The notes below the pieces were generated by a model, which worked only from the letters and a program-made list of their open reading frames with translations, did not search any database and had not been told where the DNA came from. From RGIG7332 sp045589235 (lineage in GTDB: Bacteria; Bacillota; Clostridia; Oscillospirales; JAAYXM01): a stretch of 16,327 nt of DNA. Positions 6,462 through 14,313 of the stretch are shown here, in pieces; position 1 is the stretch's first letter; each line of letters begins with the position of its first letter. The translations under genes were made by a program, and so were the position numbers. The DNA is taken from assembly GCA_045589235.1 (NCBI GenBank), contig JAZNOR010000041.1:1-16327 (forward strand). The letters run 5' to 3'.

Positions 6462-7964
6462 TTTTGCAAAGTCTAAAAGTGATTTAGCATCAAGCTTATC
6501 GTATTTTGCAATAAATTCCGCAAGCTCTTTTGCAATCTTCTTAGCACCGCCAACATCATTACTTTCAATGTTAAGCGGGAGAAGCGGATCGTGAAGTGAA
6601 AGTCGAAGCAAGAACCAGCCGTTACCGTGGTTTGCATCCAGGTTTACACGCACACCTTCAAAGTTACTCGGAGCGAGTGACCAACCATCCTTACTCTCAG
6701 CATATTTAGTGAGTGTGTCAATAACGTCCTGACCGTATGGCTTAAAGTCATCGAGTAAGATATTCATTCTGAACTCAACGCTCTCTGCCGGCTCTTCAAG
6801 TGACTCGATGAGAGACTCTAAAGTATATCCCATCTTCTTAGCACGAGCGAGCTCGATTAAAAGTTTAGTAACGAGATATGCACCGTCATCTAAGAAATAA
6901 TTTTCTTTAAGAGCTCCGTGGCCTGAGGTTTCAATAGCAAGCTGACTGTCCTGTCCTGCCGCATTTAAGCGAACCGACTCACCGATAACGTTACGGTAGC
7001 CACGTTTAAATCTGTGATGAACACCGCCCTTTTCCTCGATAAACTTAGCAAGACCGGTTGAAGTAATCGAGTCGGTAACAATAGTTGTACCCGGGTGCTC
7101 GCGAAGTAAAATTGCAGAAAGCATTGCGATAATGCGATTGCGGTTAAGTTCACTGCAGTCTGAAAGCACTGCACCTGCGCGGTCAACATCGGTGTCAAAG
7201 ATAATACCGAGGTCAGCTTTATTTTCGCGAACCGCTTCAATAATGCTCGCCATTGCTTCCTTATCTTCAGGGTTCGGAATATGATTCGGGAAGCTTCCGT
7301 CCGGCTCTAAAAATCGGCTGCCGTCTGTAATTGCACCAAGCGGCTTTAATACCTTATCAACATAGAAACCGCCTGCGCCGTTACCTGCATCAACAACGAT
7401 TTTAAATCCATCAAGCGGTTTATTCTCGCCACTTGCAGTTCTGATTTTGTCTGCAAGAATTTTTGAATATGCATCCATAAACTCGCCATCAACAATCTTG
7501 CCGGCATTAAGGCCTGTAGCATCTGATGTTTCGGCAAATGCAATGATTTTCTTAATATCAGAAGACTCCAAGCCGCCATCCTTTGTAAAGAACTTAAATC
7601 CGTTGCGGTTAAACGGAAGGTGGCTTGCAGTAATCATAACGGATGCATCAAACTCATATCCCTCTGTTACGGTAGACATAAACATAGCCGGAGTGCTCGC
7701 CATACCGAAGTTTGTTACCTCAAGGCCTGCACTTGCCATAGCATCACAAATCCACGCACAAAGAGTTTCGCCCGAAAGACGTGAATCGCGACCTACCGAT
7801 ACACGAATACCCTGCTTTTTGCCGAGTCTGTCACAAAGCCAAAGCGCGAAACCGCGGCCGATATCACGGCAAACAGTTTCTGTTAAATTAACCGACTGAC
7901 CTGCGATACCCTCGAGTGCAACGCCACGGATATCACTGCCGTTTTGAAGTTTCTTATAGTCCAT
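6459..7964 (-). CDS. Phosphohexomutase (phosphomannomutase/phosphoglucomutase family)
   Basis: This cytoplasmic enzyme interconverts hexose 6- and 1-phosphates by way of a phosphoserine and bisphosphate intermediate. The 501-residue protein has the four alpha-D-phosphohexomutase domains. The phosphoserine loop is TASHLP (112-117, Ser114), the Mg2+ loop DTDVDR (257-262), the sugar-specificity loop IETSGH (344-349) and the phosphate-binding loop RLSLHDPLLPLNIES (454-468). TASHLP and DTDVDR depart from the more common TASHNP and DGDGDR, so sugar preference should not be assumed. ATG 7962-7964 has GGAGG 8 nt upstream; a TTG five codons earlier overlaps that site. It starts 17 bp after the MFS gene and is almost certainly co-transcribed with it, which suggests that it processes the imported sugar. 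It could feed glycolysis or make sugar nucleotides. Confidence 0.9.
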   Translation of the reverse strand: MDYKKLQNGSDIRGVALEGIAGQSVNLTETVCRDIGRGFALWLCDRLGKKQGIRVSVGRDSRLSGETLCAWICDAMASAGLEVTNFGMASTPAMFMSTVTEGYEFDASVMITASHLPFNRNGFKFFTKDGGLESSDIKKIIAFAETSDATGLNAGKIVDGEFMDAYSKILADKIRTASGENKPLDGFKIVVDAGNGAGGFYVDKVLKPLGAITDGSRFLEPDGSFPNHIPNPEDKEAMASIIEAVRENKADLGIIFDTDVDRAGAVLSDCSELNRNRIIAMLSAILLREHPGTTIVTDSITSTGLAKFIEEKGGVHHRFKRGYRNVIGESVRLNAAGQDSQLAIETSGHGALKENYFLDDGAYLVTKLLIELARAKKMGYTLESLIESLEEPAESVEFRMNILLDDFKPYGQDVIDTLTKYAESKDGWSLAPSNFEGVRVNLDANHGNGWFLLRLSLHDPLLPLNIESNDVGGAKKIAKELAEFIAKYDKLDAKSLLDFAK

Positions 7965-7981
7965 AATATATACCTCCAATT

Positions 7982-9214
7982 TTATTTTACTTTACTAAAA
8001 TATTTTTTTAGATAAATTATTAAAACAACTCCCAGTATCGGGAAAATAGCCGCGCTTAAAAGCCCAGCTCTCATTCCCACCTGCTCGGTTGTTATATTCA
8101 AAAAATTTGAAATACTAGTTGCGCTGCCGCTTAGCGCAAACTTATCTGAAATAATTCCGACAAGCTGCGGGCCTAGGGACGCTCCCAAGTCTCCGCCTGC
8201 CGCCATAAGCGCATACACCGCAACGCCTGCCCCTGGGAACTTTTCACCAACGAAAATCAACATTCCTGGCCAGAGATTTGCTGTAAAAAATCCTGTCAGC
8301 ATACAAGCAATAAGCCCAACAACAGGGTTTATGGAAAAGCTTGCAGTCACATAGCATACAACCGCGCCAATCATACCCCAGAACATAACCTTAACCGTGT
8401 TAAAGCTATATTTCGCGTGCAGTGCACGGCCAATTAGCAAGAACAACGAAAAGAACGCCGTTCCGAACATATCGCCCCAAATTTTCGGAATACCGATTGC
8501 ACCCTCAATAAAGCCCGATGCCCACTGACCCATAGTACATTCGGAAGCACCGCCAAGGAAAATGCAAACGATACAAAGAATAAGCCCTGCGCTGATTTTA
8601 TCTTTACTTCTATTTTCATCAATTCCGCTACTCATAGCAGGAAGCTTTGCGCGGAGAAGAATAAAGAACGCAACTGCCGGAACAAATGCCCATAAAATAA
8701 CTAGCCACTTCCAGTTTTGCGGTCCGAAAAAATATATAAAAAGCGTGCTTATCACAACGACAGAAAGTGAGCCGTAAGCAAACATAGAATGTAATTTACT
8801 CATCTCGCGTTCAGGATTATCGCTTGGAATCGCCGCAATAGTCGGGCTGATTAACACTTCGTTAAGACCTGCCGATACCGAAAATGCAATTGTTCCCACC
8901 GCAAGCCATAGATAAGCACTATCCGGAAAGATTGACGGTAAAATTGCATATATAAGAAGACCGACACCTGTGATTGCCGGAGTTATGCGCAAGGTTTTAT
9001 GTATATTGAAATACTTTGAAAGAAACGAAAAAACAAGGTCAACAATAAGCTGCGTTGTGAAATTTGCAACTGCAAGAAGACCGAGTAGCGTATAGGAAAT
9101 GCCATACATCTCGCGGAATGTCATAAATAGAATCGGCGGAAGACCTGTTGCAATCGCAAGCGACATATTTGATATATAACAGCCGCATTTAGCTCGGCTA
9201 AATTCCTTTTGCAA
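7982..9214 (-). CDS. MFS transporter (probable sugar permease)
   Basis: A membrane transporter of the major facilitator superfamily, 410 residues with about 12 hydrophobic segments and a charged cytoplasmic loop near residues 190-208 dividing the two halves. ASECTMGQWASGF (223-235) starts the second half, where a similar E...W pattern occurs in FucP-like sugar/H+ symporters. MAAGGDLGASLGP (337-349) lies in a later helix. TTG 9212-9214 is chosen as start, with GAGGG 7 nt upstream. The frame stays open for 22 further codons, but that stretch contains the promoter (9246-9274), so it cannot all be coding. It is the first gene of an operon with the phosphohexomutase, which favours a sugar substrate. 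The exact sugar is unknown. Confidence 0.88.
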   Translation of the reverse strand: MQKEFSRAKCGCYISNMSLAIATGLPPILFMTFREMYGISYTLLGLLAVANFTTQLIVDLVFSFLSKYFNIHKTLRITPAITGVGLLIYAILPSIFPDSAYLWLAVGTIAFSVSAGLNEVLISPTIAAIPSDNPEREMSKLHSMFAYGSLSVVVISTLFIYFFGPQNWKWLVILWAFVPAVAFFILLRAKLPAMSSGIDENRSKDKISAGLILCIVCIFLGGASECTMGQWASGFIEGAIGIPKIWGDMFGTAFFSLFLLIGRALHAKYSFNTVKVMFWGMIGAVVCYVTASFSINPVVGLIACMLTGFFTANLWPGMLIFVGEKFPGAGVAVYALMAAGGDLGASLGPQLVGIISDKFALSGSATSISNFLNITTEQVGMRAGLLSAAIFPILGVVLIIYLKKYFSKVK

Positions 9215-9245
9215 CTTTAATCCCTCTTTCGCAGTTTCTTTTAAT

Positions 9246-9274
9246 ATTATATCACACAAAGAAAAAAATAACAA
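9246..9274 (-). promoter_or_regulatory. Promoter of the MFS-phosphohexomutase operon
   Basis: On the minus strand TTGTTA (9269-9274), a 17-bp spacer and TATAAT (9246-9251), giving a leader of about 25 nt. The -35 box lies inside the downstream arm of the upstream gene's terminator. Confidence 0.65.
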
Positions 9275-9296
9275 CCGCAAAGCGATTGTTATTTTT
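9264..9296. terminator. Terminator of the heparinase-like gene, overlapping the next promoter
   Basis: On the minus strand AAAAATAACAATCGC and GCGGTTGTTATTTTT form a 15-bp stem with one G-U pair and a TTT loop. It starts 3 nt after the lyase stop. The T-rich arm doubles as the -35 region of the MFS promoter. Confidence 0.85.
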
Positions 9297-9299
9297 AAT

Positions 9300-10982
9300 T
9301 TAAATTATTTCAAGCTCAATTTCAAAGACCTTTTCGCTGTTCTTAGCAACGATATCCATAAGATAAACCGTCACTGTATCAATTGCATTGTGTGCAACAA
9401 ACTGCTCGACAGAAAGTTTTGATTCGTAACGCTCTGCGTCAAATTTAATTTTACCGACGCCGAGATCGAAGAAACCCTCTCCCATTTTTGGCTCAATTTT
9501 TGATATAAAGCGTTCAGTTACTGTTTTTGTAATAGGTGAAAACTCAAATGTATCGCTTAATTTAATGCTGTTTTCATAAAACTCAAAACGGCGATTTATT
9601 TTATTTACAATCCCTTCAGCATAAGCCTCTTCGATATCAAGTTCAAAGAAGCTGACATCTGCACAAATATTTTTAGCCCTATACTCTTCGCCCAAGCACT
9701 GATACTCGCCGTTAATTATCGGAACACTGTGCCCTTGCGAGCCGTTTTGGATATAACCAAATCTTGTATCATAGCTCAAAGTTTCCTTTGTATACTCACC
9801 GCAACCCAAGTCGGAAATAAAAACATCTTCACCAACGGTAATCATAAACGAACCGATATCGTTGTGATTATGCGGCTCATAATTGTTACCGCCCTTGCCT
9901 GCAAAACTATACCTTTCAGTCTTTTTCACATACCACTGCGAGTCCTCAAAAAAGTTCGTTTCGTTTCTATCTTCTCCTGCAGTATAATTTTCGTCAAACC
10001 ATAAAAGCTCTATAACTGAATCTATATTTCCTTTGCATGTACCATACTCTAGCTCTGGTAACTTGATCTCGTCATAAACCGATTTTAAAAAGGACATAAG
10101 GCCGATTTTAAAGCTAAAGTTTTCAATGCCGTCAGAGAATGCTGCTGTTTTTGTTTTTGACATACGCATCTTTTGCGGATAAAGAGAGAGTTTTTTCACC
10201 TTCGGGTCATCAAAGTAATTAATTTCGCCCTTTGAATTAATCTTTAAAATCTGTGCGAGTAGTACAAAATTGCCAAAGCCGTATGCCCAATACGAAGGTC
10301 CTTCTTTGCACGCGCCGTCATTTTCGATTCCACGGAGATATGCATCCAAACACGGAGTAAAGCGCTTTATATATCCTTTCTGTTCTTCATCGGTTCCGAA
10401 TGTGAGTGCCGCAATGACACAGCCTGCGGCGCAAACCGTTGCCCAGTTCATTTCGGTCTTTTCCCACCAGAAGGAAGCGCCCTTTGCAAATCCTGCAAAA
10501 ATTCTGCGGCGCACTTCGATTTCCATTCTCTCTTTTATGTAATTCGGAATTTTTTCACCGACACACATAATAATTTCGGCAAAAAGACGCGCTGTTTCTG
10601 CCTGGAAAAGGTCAACACGCTCGATTGCATCCTGCACCGGAAACTGCGTAAGTTTACTGTGCATCGGAACACACCAAGTAAATTCATCGCAAACATAGCC
10701 TATGTAATCCACAAGCGGCGTTAAATATTTTTCATCTTCGGTCAGCCAGAAAGCCTGCATTATATGGCTTAAATTATTTCTGCGTTTAAAATATTTTTTC
10801 TCAAAAACAGAACGGTTTCCTGTTTCAAAGAAAAGCATAAAATCGCTCATTTTAAGCGGCGGAATTTCCTCAACAATTGCAGCATCTGCAGATGCAATTA
10901 TTTCATCTGTAAACCTTTTAGCCTGTTCACTGTTTAAAAGCTTTTTTCGCTTTTCTTCTATATTGATGCCCAAGAAATTCAT
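9300..10982 (-). CDS. Heparinase II/III-like polysaccharide lyase
   Basis: The 560-residue protein has the heparinase II/III layout. An alpha-helical toroid of about 330 residues carries KTEMNWATVCAAG (175-187) and EGPSYWAYGFG (227-237). A beta-sandwich region follows with EPHNHNDIGSF (369-379) and GHSVPIINGEYQ (417-428). The His/Tyr motifs are those that act in uronate lyases of PL12, PL15 and PL21 type, so it likely cleaves or trims uronic-acid glycans. No signal peptide is seen from the chosen start, so oligosaccharides would be degraded in the cytoplasm. ATG 10980-10982 has GGGAG 8 nt upstream. The open frame runs 22 codons further, but that stretch holds the promoter. It is separated from the MFS operon by a terminator. 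The polysaccharide family cannot be settled by eye. Confidence 0.88.
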   Translation of the reverse strand: MNFLGINIEEKRKKLLNSEQAKRFTDEIIASADAAIVEEIPPLKMSDFMLFFETGNRSVFEKKYFKRRNNLSHIMQAFWLTEDEKYLTPLVDYIGYVCDEFTWCVPMHSKLTQFPVQDAIERVDLFQAETARLFAEIIMCVGEKIPNYIKERMEIEVRRRIFAGFAKGASFWWEKTEMNWATVCAAGCVIAALTFGTDEEQKGYIKRFTPCLDAYLRGIENDGACKEGPSYWAYGFGNFVLLAQILKINSKGEINYFDDPKVKKLSLYPQKMRMSKTKTAAFSDGIENFSFKIGLMSFLKSVYDEIKLPELEYGTCKGNIDSVIELLWFDENYTAGEDRNETNFFEDSQWYVKKTERYSFAGKGGNNYEPHNHNDIGSFMITVGEDVFISDLGCGEYTKETLSYDTRFGYIQNGSQGHSVPIINGEYQCLGEEYRAKNICADVSFFELDIEEAYAEGIVNKINRRFEFYENSIKLSDTFEFSPITKTVTERFISKIEPKMGEGFFDLGVGKIKFDAERYESKLSVEQFVAHNAIDTVTVYLMDIVAKNSEKVFEIELEII

Positions 10983-11015
10983 AGCTATCTCTCCCGAAGT
11001 GTTAACTTTATAGCA

Positions 11016-11044
11016 ATTATATAACAGAAATAAAAAAATGGCAA
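11016..11044 (-). promoter_or_regulatory. Promoter of the heparinase-like gene
   Basis: On the minus strand TTGCCA (11039-11044), a 17-bp spacer and TATAAT (11016-11021). The -35 box ends 5 bp from the terminal inverted repeat of the dispersed element, so the element forms the immediate upstream region. Confidence 0.7.
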
Positions 11045-11049
11045 GCAAA

Positions 11050-11325
11050 CGGCGTCTTCACATAGGGAGAAATTGGTTTTGGACTGATCTTTTCCGTTAA
11101 TAGTGCATCAAAAAAATCGGAAATACGCCAGTATTACCGATTTTTTATTCTTTCTATTAAACGAAAAATCTCTATCCCAAAACTGCAAAGCATCATAAAA
11201 CTGCAATTTTTGATGCAGAGCAAGCAAAAAATAAGCAGATATCCTGACGGATTTCAAATATTTTTTGTGAAGCTCGGCGCTAAAATAGTGTTTTTATGAC
11301 AAATCATCCCTGTGTGAAGGCGCCG
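11050..11325 (-). repeat. Dispersed structured repeat, copy M (complete, 276 bp)
   Basis: The ends are inverted repeats: CGGCGTCTTCACATAGGGA (11050-11068) against the complement of 11307-11325, 17 of 19 matching, both differences being G-U compatible in plus-strand RNA. Inside, TGCATCAAAAA (11104-11114) is repeated inverted at 11207-11217, framing a hairpin (11115-11142). A further small hairpin surrounds ATCCTGACGGAT (11242-11253). Its left part (from 11074) aligns with the reverse complement of the right window end, and its right part aligns more loosely with copies L and R. There is no credible ORF. It fills the space between the amidohydrolase stop and the heparinase promoter. I see no clear target-site duplication. 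The strand is the direction of read-through transcription from the amidohydrolase gene. Confidence 0.75.
11110..11146. terminator. Bidirectional terminator hairpin inside repeat copy M
   Basis: AATCGG-A-AATAC, loop GCCA, GTATT-A-CCGATT, with seven A residues before and six T residues after. On the minus strand this is the most likely terminator of the tmcAL-amidohydrolase operon, for which I see no other. Confidence 0.75.
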
Positions 11326-11339
11326 AAGAGATGCCTTTT

Positions 11340-13010
11340 TTATTTTATAATGCCGTAGCCCTGATAGAAAATTCTGCCTTTTAGTGCCGAAGTTTTAATC
11401 TTTTCAGCAAAGGATGAAGTGGGTGATAGATTAGGTAGTTTGCGCCTTGTAGTGTCCCAATTGAAGAGATACTTGAAAATCGAGTCGGACTCTTCTGTAT
11501 AAACGATGTCAAATAAGTTCATAAACTTAACGATATTACTGTTTTCGCCCAAAAGATCGATGAGCGTTTCGTCGAGTAACCAGGAATGACAGGTAAAGCC
11601 TTTGTAGTTGTATTCGGGATAATATTTTGCAAAGAAATCATGTGCCATATCGAGAGATTTTTTGCATTCAACTTCACTCAAAACGCTGCCGGACGGAATA
11701 TGAATTTCGATGATGTTGTCTCCCTTTTTTATATTATGCTTCGGAATATCGCGCTCCGCCACACCAAAGCAGAACTGTAATCTTCCGAGTTTAAAGAGCT
11801 TCATTGAAAGGTGGCGCGAAAGCCAGTTGATTTCACCTAAATAGAGCGTATTCTTTAAATCACTCCACACCTCGGTCCAAATTCTGATATCGCTCAAAGT
11901 ATCATATAAAATGTTTAAATCAATGCCTTTTTTGATATATTCCGCCTCAAGTGCCTCGCAAAAGTACAGATGTGAGAGTAAATTGCGAGCGCCGTCAGTG
12001 CAGGTGCTGTTGTAAGTTGAAAACTCAATCGCGTCTGAAATTTTAATTTCAGCGAGCGCTTTTTTGAATTTATCGTAAAATTCGCGATTGAAATTTAACT
12101 TTTCATACCATTTTTCGATAATCGCAGAAACTTCGGGATTTACCGCGCTCCAAGCATTCGCATCATCGATAGACGGGGATTTTTTGGAAACGGAAACCTC
12201 GCTCTTGCCTAAAAAACGCATAAGATTTCGCTCGTAAATATTTTTCAAAATTTCTTTTGAAACGCCTTCGTTTTCCAAAATTTCACGGTCGGTTTCAAGC
12301 CACTTTTTTGCCCAATCGGAACTATAGTTTTCAACCGTGCAATCCGTGCCGAAGAAAATATTATTCCCCACATCGTAGCCTACGCTTAAAAGCTTTGTAA
12401 GAAGCTCTTTGCGGTATATTTCGGGTGTTCCCGGTGTAAGGTCGAGGAACATTTCAGCCGTGTCATTTTTTAAAAGTGCGTTTAAGAACATACCGTAGAG
12501 TGCAATACATTCATCAATCCACGGCCAAGAGCAATGCCCCATGGAGAAGCGAAGGCCTTTAATGCTGATAAGTGCCTCCCAGTTAAGCGGGCGGTTGTAG
12601 CAGGAAGAGGGTGTTCCGTCGCCCCATAAAATACCTGTGTGAAAGAATACGGGCTTGTCAAGATTTGCGATGTGACGCAAAACTTCAAGAGCTTTTTCTT
12701 CATATATGTAAAAATCTGTGCATATAATCTTGAATCCGCAAATTTCCATCTTAACAGCTTTGGTTATATTTTCAAAAATGTTTTCCTCATATGGGTGAAT
12801 CCACAAAACGGGGAATAACCTTTCACCATCGCAAAAGTTTAAAACTTCGGATAGGCGGATATCGAATGATTTCCCCAATTTTTCACTAAATTCAAGAGGC
12901 GGAGCGGAGAAAACGCAGGCACCGTAAACGCCTGCATTCTCTAAACTTTCAAGTATTTTGCAATCTCCTTCAGCGAGGCCCAAATGGGTGTGTCCGTCAA
13001 AAATTCTCAT
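11340..13010 (-). CDS. Amidohydrolase fused to a GNAT_C-type acyltransferase-like domain
   Basis: The 556-residue protein appears to be a two-part fusion. Residues 1 to about 267 are an amidohydrolase_2-type metal-dependent TIM barrel. It has DGHTHLG (H7, H9), VFFHTG (H124), SMGHCSWPW (H159) and FGTDC (D223), a complete set of metal ligands and catalytic Asp. Residues of about 290-556 match the NAT_N/GNAT_C architecture: a helical segment, then LGEINWLSRHLSMKLFKLGR (391-410), IHIPSGSVLSEVECKKSLDMA (436-456) and FTCHSWLLDETL (472-483). A linker of about 25 residues (SVSKKSPSIDD) joins them. ATG 13008-13010 has AGGAG 6 nt upstream. It starts 11 bp after tmcAL and is surely co-transcribed. A hydrolase plus acyl-transfer pairing is suggested, but substrate and reaction are unknown. 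Confidence 0.8.
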   Translation of the reverse strand: MRIFDGHTHLGLAEGDCKILESLENAGVYGACVFSAPPLEFSEKLGKSFDIRLSEVLNFCDGERLFPVLWIHPYEENIFENITKAVKMEICGFKIICTDFYIYEEKALEVLRHIANLDKPVFFHTGILWGDGTPSSCYNRPLNWEALISIKGLRFSMGHCSWPWIDECIALYGMFLNALLKNDTAEMFLDLTPGTPEIYRKELLTKLLSVGYDVGNNIFFGTDCTVENYSSDWAKKWLETDREILENEGVSKEILKNIYERNLMRFLGKSEVSVSKKSPSIDDANAWSAVNPEVSAIIEKWYEKLNFNREFYDKFKKALAEIKISDAIEFSTYNSTCTDGARNLLSHLYFCEALEAEYIKKGIDLNILYDTLSDIRIWTEVWSDLKNTLYLGEINWLSRHLSMKLFKLGRLQFCFGVAERDIPKHNIKKGDNIIEIHIPSGSVLSEVECKKSLDMAHDFFAKYYPEYNYKGFTCHSWLLDETLIDLLGENSNIVKFMNLFDIVYTEESDSIFKYLFNWDTTRRKLPNLSPTSSFAEKIKTSALKGRIFYQGYGIIK

Positions 13011-13021
13011 TTTATTCTCCT

Positions 13022-14164
13022 TTATAGGATGTATGGTGTTTTTTGCCATTCGTTTGTTACTTTGCCGTTAAAGAGGGAATAGAGTTCCGAATAGAGTGCT
13101 TCATTTGCAAAAGAGGGAATATCTTTTCCTGATGCCGGCTTTGTTATAATCGGAATTTTTGATACCTTCCGCGCGAGAGATAATACTTTTTTGCCCGTGT
13201 CGTTTAACGCTAAAACTCTCGCATAGCTCGGCTTTTCTTCGAACTTTGTTCCGAGATATGAGTTTATTATTATTCTGCGTATACGCGCGTGGGTATATCG
13301 CTTGGTTTTAATTATATCAGCTAATTCGGGAACGGTATTTGCATTATTAAGTTCTTTTATTATTCTATTTTCCAAGCTTTCGGAAACGTCGGGGATATTC
13401 TTAAAATCCTCAGCCGAAAGCCTTTTTAAATGCGACAGTACCGCGATATCTGAGAGCCTGACGGGCGCATCTCCGTTATCTATCGCGCGCATTAAAATAT
13501 CAAATGCACTCTTTGGCATAAGAGGTTTAATTTCATCATATTTTTCATTTAAAATAAGCTCTCTTATGAGAGAGGCAGAAGCAAAGTTACTGTCAATCTC
13601 AGAGCTGTCGTGTTCAGCTCCTTTTCGCAAAATTGCAATTGGAGCAATGGTATCCGGGAGTGCTCTAAGATATTCGATTGCTAAAATGTTATTCGGTTTC
13701 TTTAGTATAGCGCCACAATCCGGTAAAAAATCAAGAATTGCTTTTTCTCGCGCTACTGCATAAGAAATTCCCTCTTTTAGATATTCCTTTATTTTTAAAT
13801 CAACAAATTCATCATTTAAAAGCTCAGCTACATCGCAAAGTTTTATAAAATCGTCCTCACAGCCAAAGGATAGGGAAGTTACAACGCCGAGCGCATTTAA
13901 AATGTTTATAGCACCGCGCGCAAATCGTTCAGCAGAAGCGCAAGAAAACGGCGTCGGCAGCTCTAAAACTAAATCCGCACCGCAATTTATCGCCATTTCC
14001 GCACGGTAGTGCTTGCTTAAAATTGCAGGCTCGCCCCGCTGAACAAAATCAGAACTGAGCACGCAAACAACCGCGTCTATTCCAAGCTTTTTTGTCTCTT
14101 CAATGTGATACTTATGCCCGTTATGAAACGGATTATATTCACAAATAATACCGCAGATATTCAC
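13022..14164 (-). CDS. tmcAL: tRNA(Met) cytidine acetate ligase TmcAL
   Basis: TmcAL (formerly YlbM, DUF795) activates acetate with ATP and acetylates the wobble cytidine (C34) of elongator tRNA-Met, without acetyl-CoA. The 380-residue product opens with GIICEYNPFHNGHKYHI, the nucleotidyltransferase HxGH motif at residues 14-17. It also has KPNNILAIEYL (156-166), FASASLIREL (194-203) and KRYTHARIRRII (288-299), all conserved blocks of the family. Length is slightly below the usual 390-415. The GTG start at 14162-14164 has GAGGGG 5 nt upstream, and the family N-terminus starts here. It leads an operon with the amidohydrolase-GNAT_C gene and is divergent from ackA, which links it to the acetate pool. 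Confidence 0.94.
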   Translation of the reverse strand: MNICGIICEYNPFHNGHKYHIEETKKLGIDAVVCVLSSDFVQRGEPAILSKHYRAEMAINCGADLVLELPTPFSCASAERFARGAINILNALGVVTSLSFGCEDDFIKLCDVAELLNDEFVDLKIKEYLKEGISYAVAREKAILDFLPDCGAILKKPNNILAIEYLRALPDTIAPIAILRKGAEHDSSEIDSNFASASLIRELILNEKYDEIKPLMPKSAFDILMRAIDNGDAPVRLSDIAVLSHLKRLSAEDFKNIPDVSESLENRIIKELNNANTVPELADIIKTKRYTHARIRRIIINSYLGTKFEEKPSYARVLALNDTGKKVLSLARKVSKIPIITKPASGKDIPSFANEALYSELYSLFNGKVTNEWQKTPYIL

Positions 14165-14201
14165 AAATTCCCCTCACTTTAAATAAAAAATGCAAAAACT
14201 C

Positions 14202-14230
14202 TTGCAAAACTTTTGAAAATGGTATAGAAT
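14202..14230 (+). promoter_or_regulatory. Promoter of ackA
   Basis: TTGCAA (14202-14207), a 17-bp spacer and TAGAAT (14225-14230), giving a leader of about 75 nt. I see no clear regulatory fold in that leader. Confidence 0.65.
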
Positions 14231-14248
14231 AATTTAGTACGTAATTAT

Positions 14249-14277
14249 ATTTTATACATAATTTTACTCAAATACAA
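14249..14277 (-). promoter_or_regulatory. Candidate promoter of the tmcAL operon
   Basis: On the minus strand TTGTAT (14272-14277), a 17-bp spacer and TAAAAT (14249-14254). It lies in the ackA leader, so the two transcripts would overlap at their 5' ends by several tens of nucleotides. The match is weaker than for other promoters here. Confidence 0.4.
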
Positions 14278-14313
14278 GAGTGAATGCGAAAAAATATTGG
14301 AGGATAAGTGTTT

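Noticed and set aside
7447..7899. A 150-codon plus-strand frame opposite the phosphohexomutase gene
   Set aside because: It lies wholly antisense to a well-supported gene, with no recognisable motif or ribosome site.
9215..9280. A 22-residue N-terminal extension of the MFS transporter
   Set aside because: The stretch contains the operon's promoter and part of a terminator, and a TTG with a good GAGGG site gives a normal N-terminus.
11050..11325. Insertion sequence with a transposase, or a CRISPR array
   Set aside because: The element is too short and has no reading frame for a transposase; there are no regularly spaced direct repeats. It is treated as a non-coding dispersed repeat.
13302..13763. 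A 153-codon plus-strand frame opposite tmcAL
   Set aside because: Antisense shadow of a conserved gene; composition is Ser/Ile-rich low complexity and there is no start signal.
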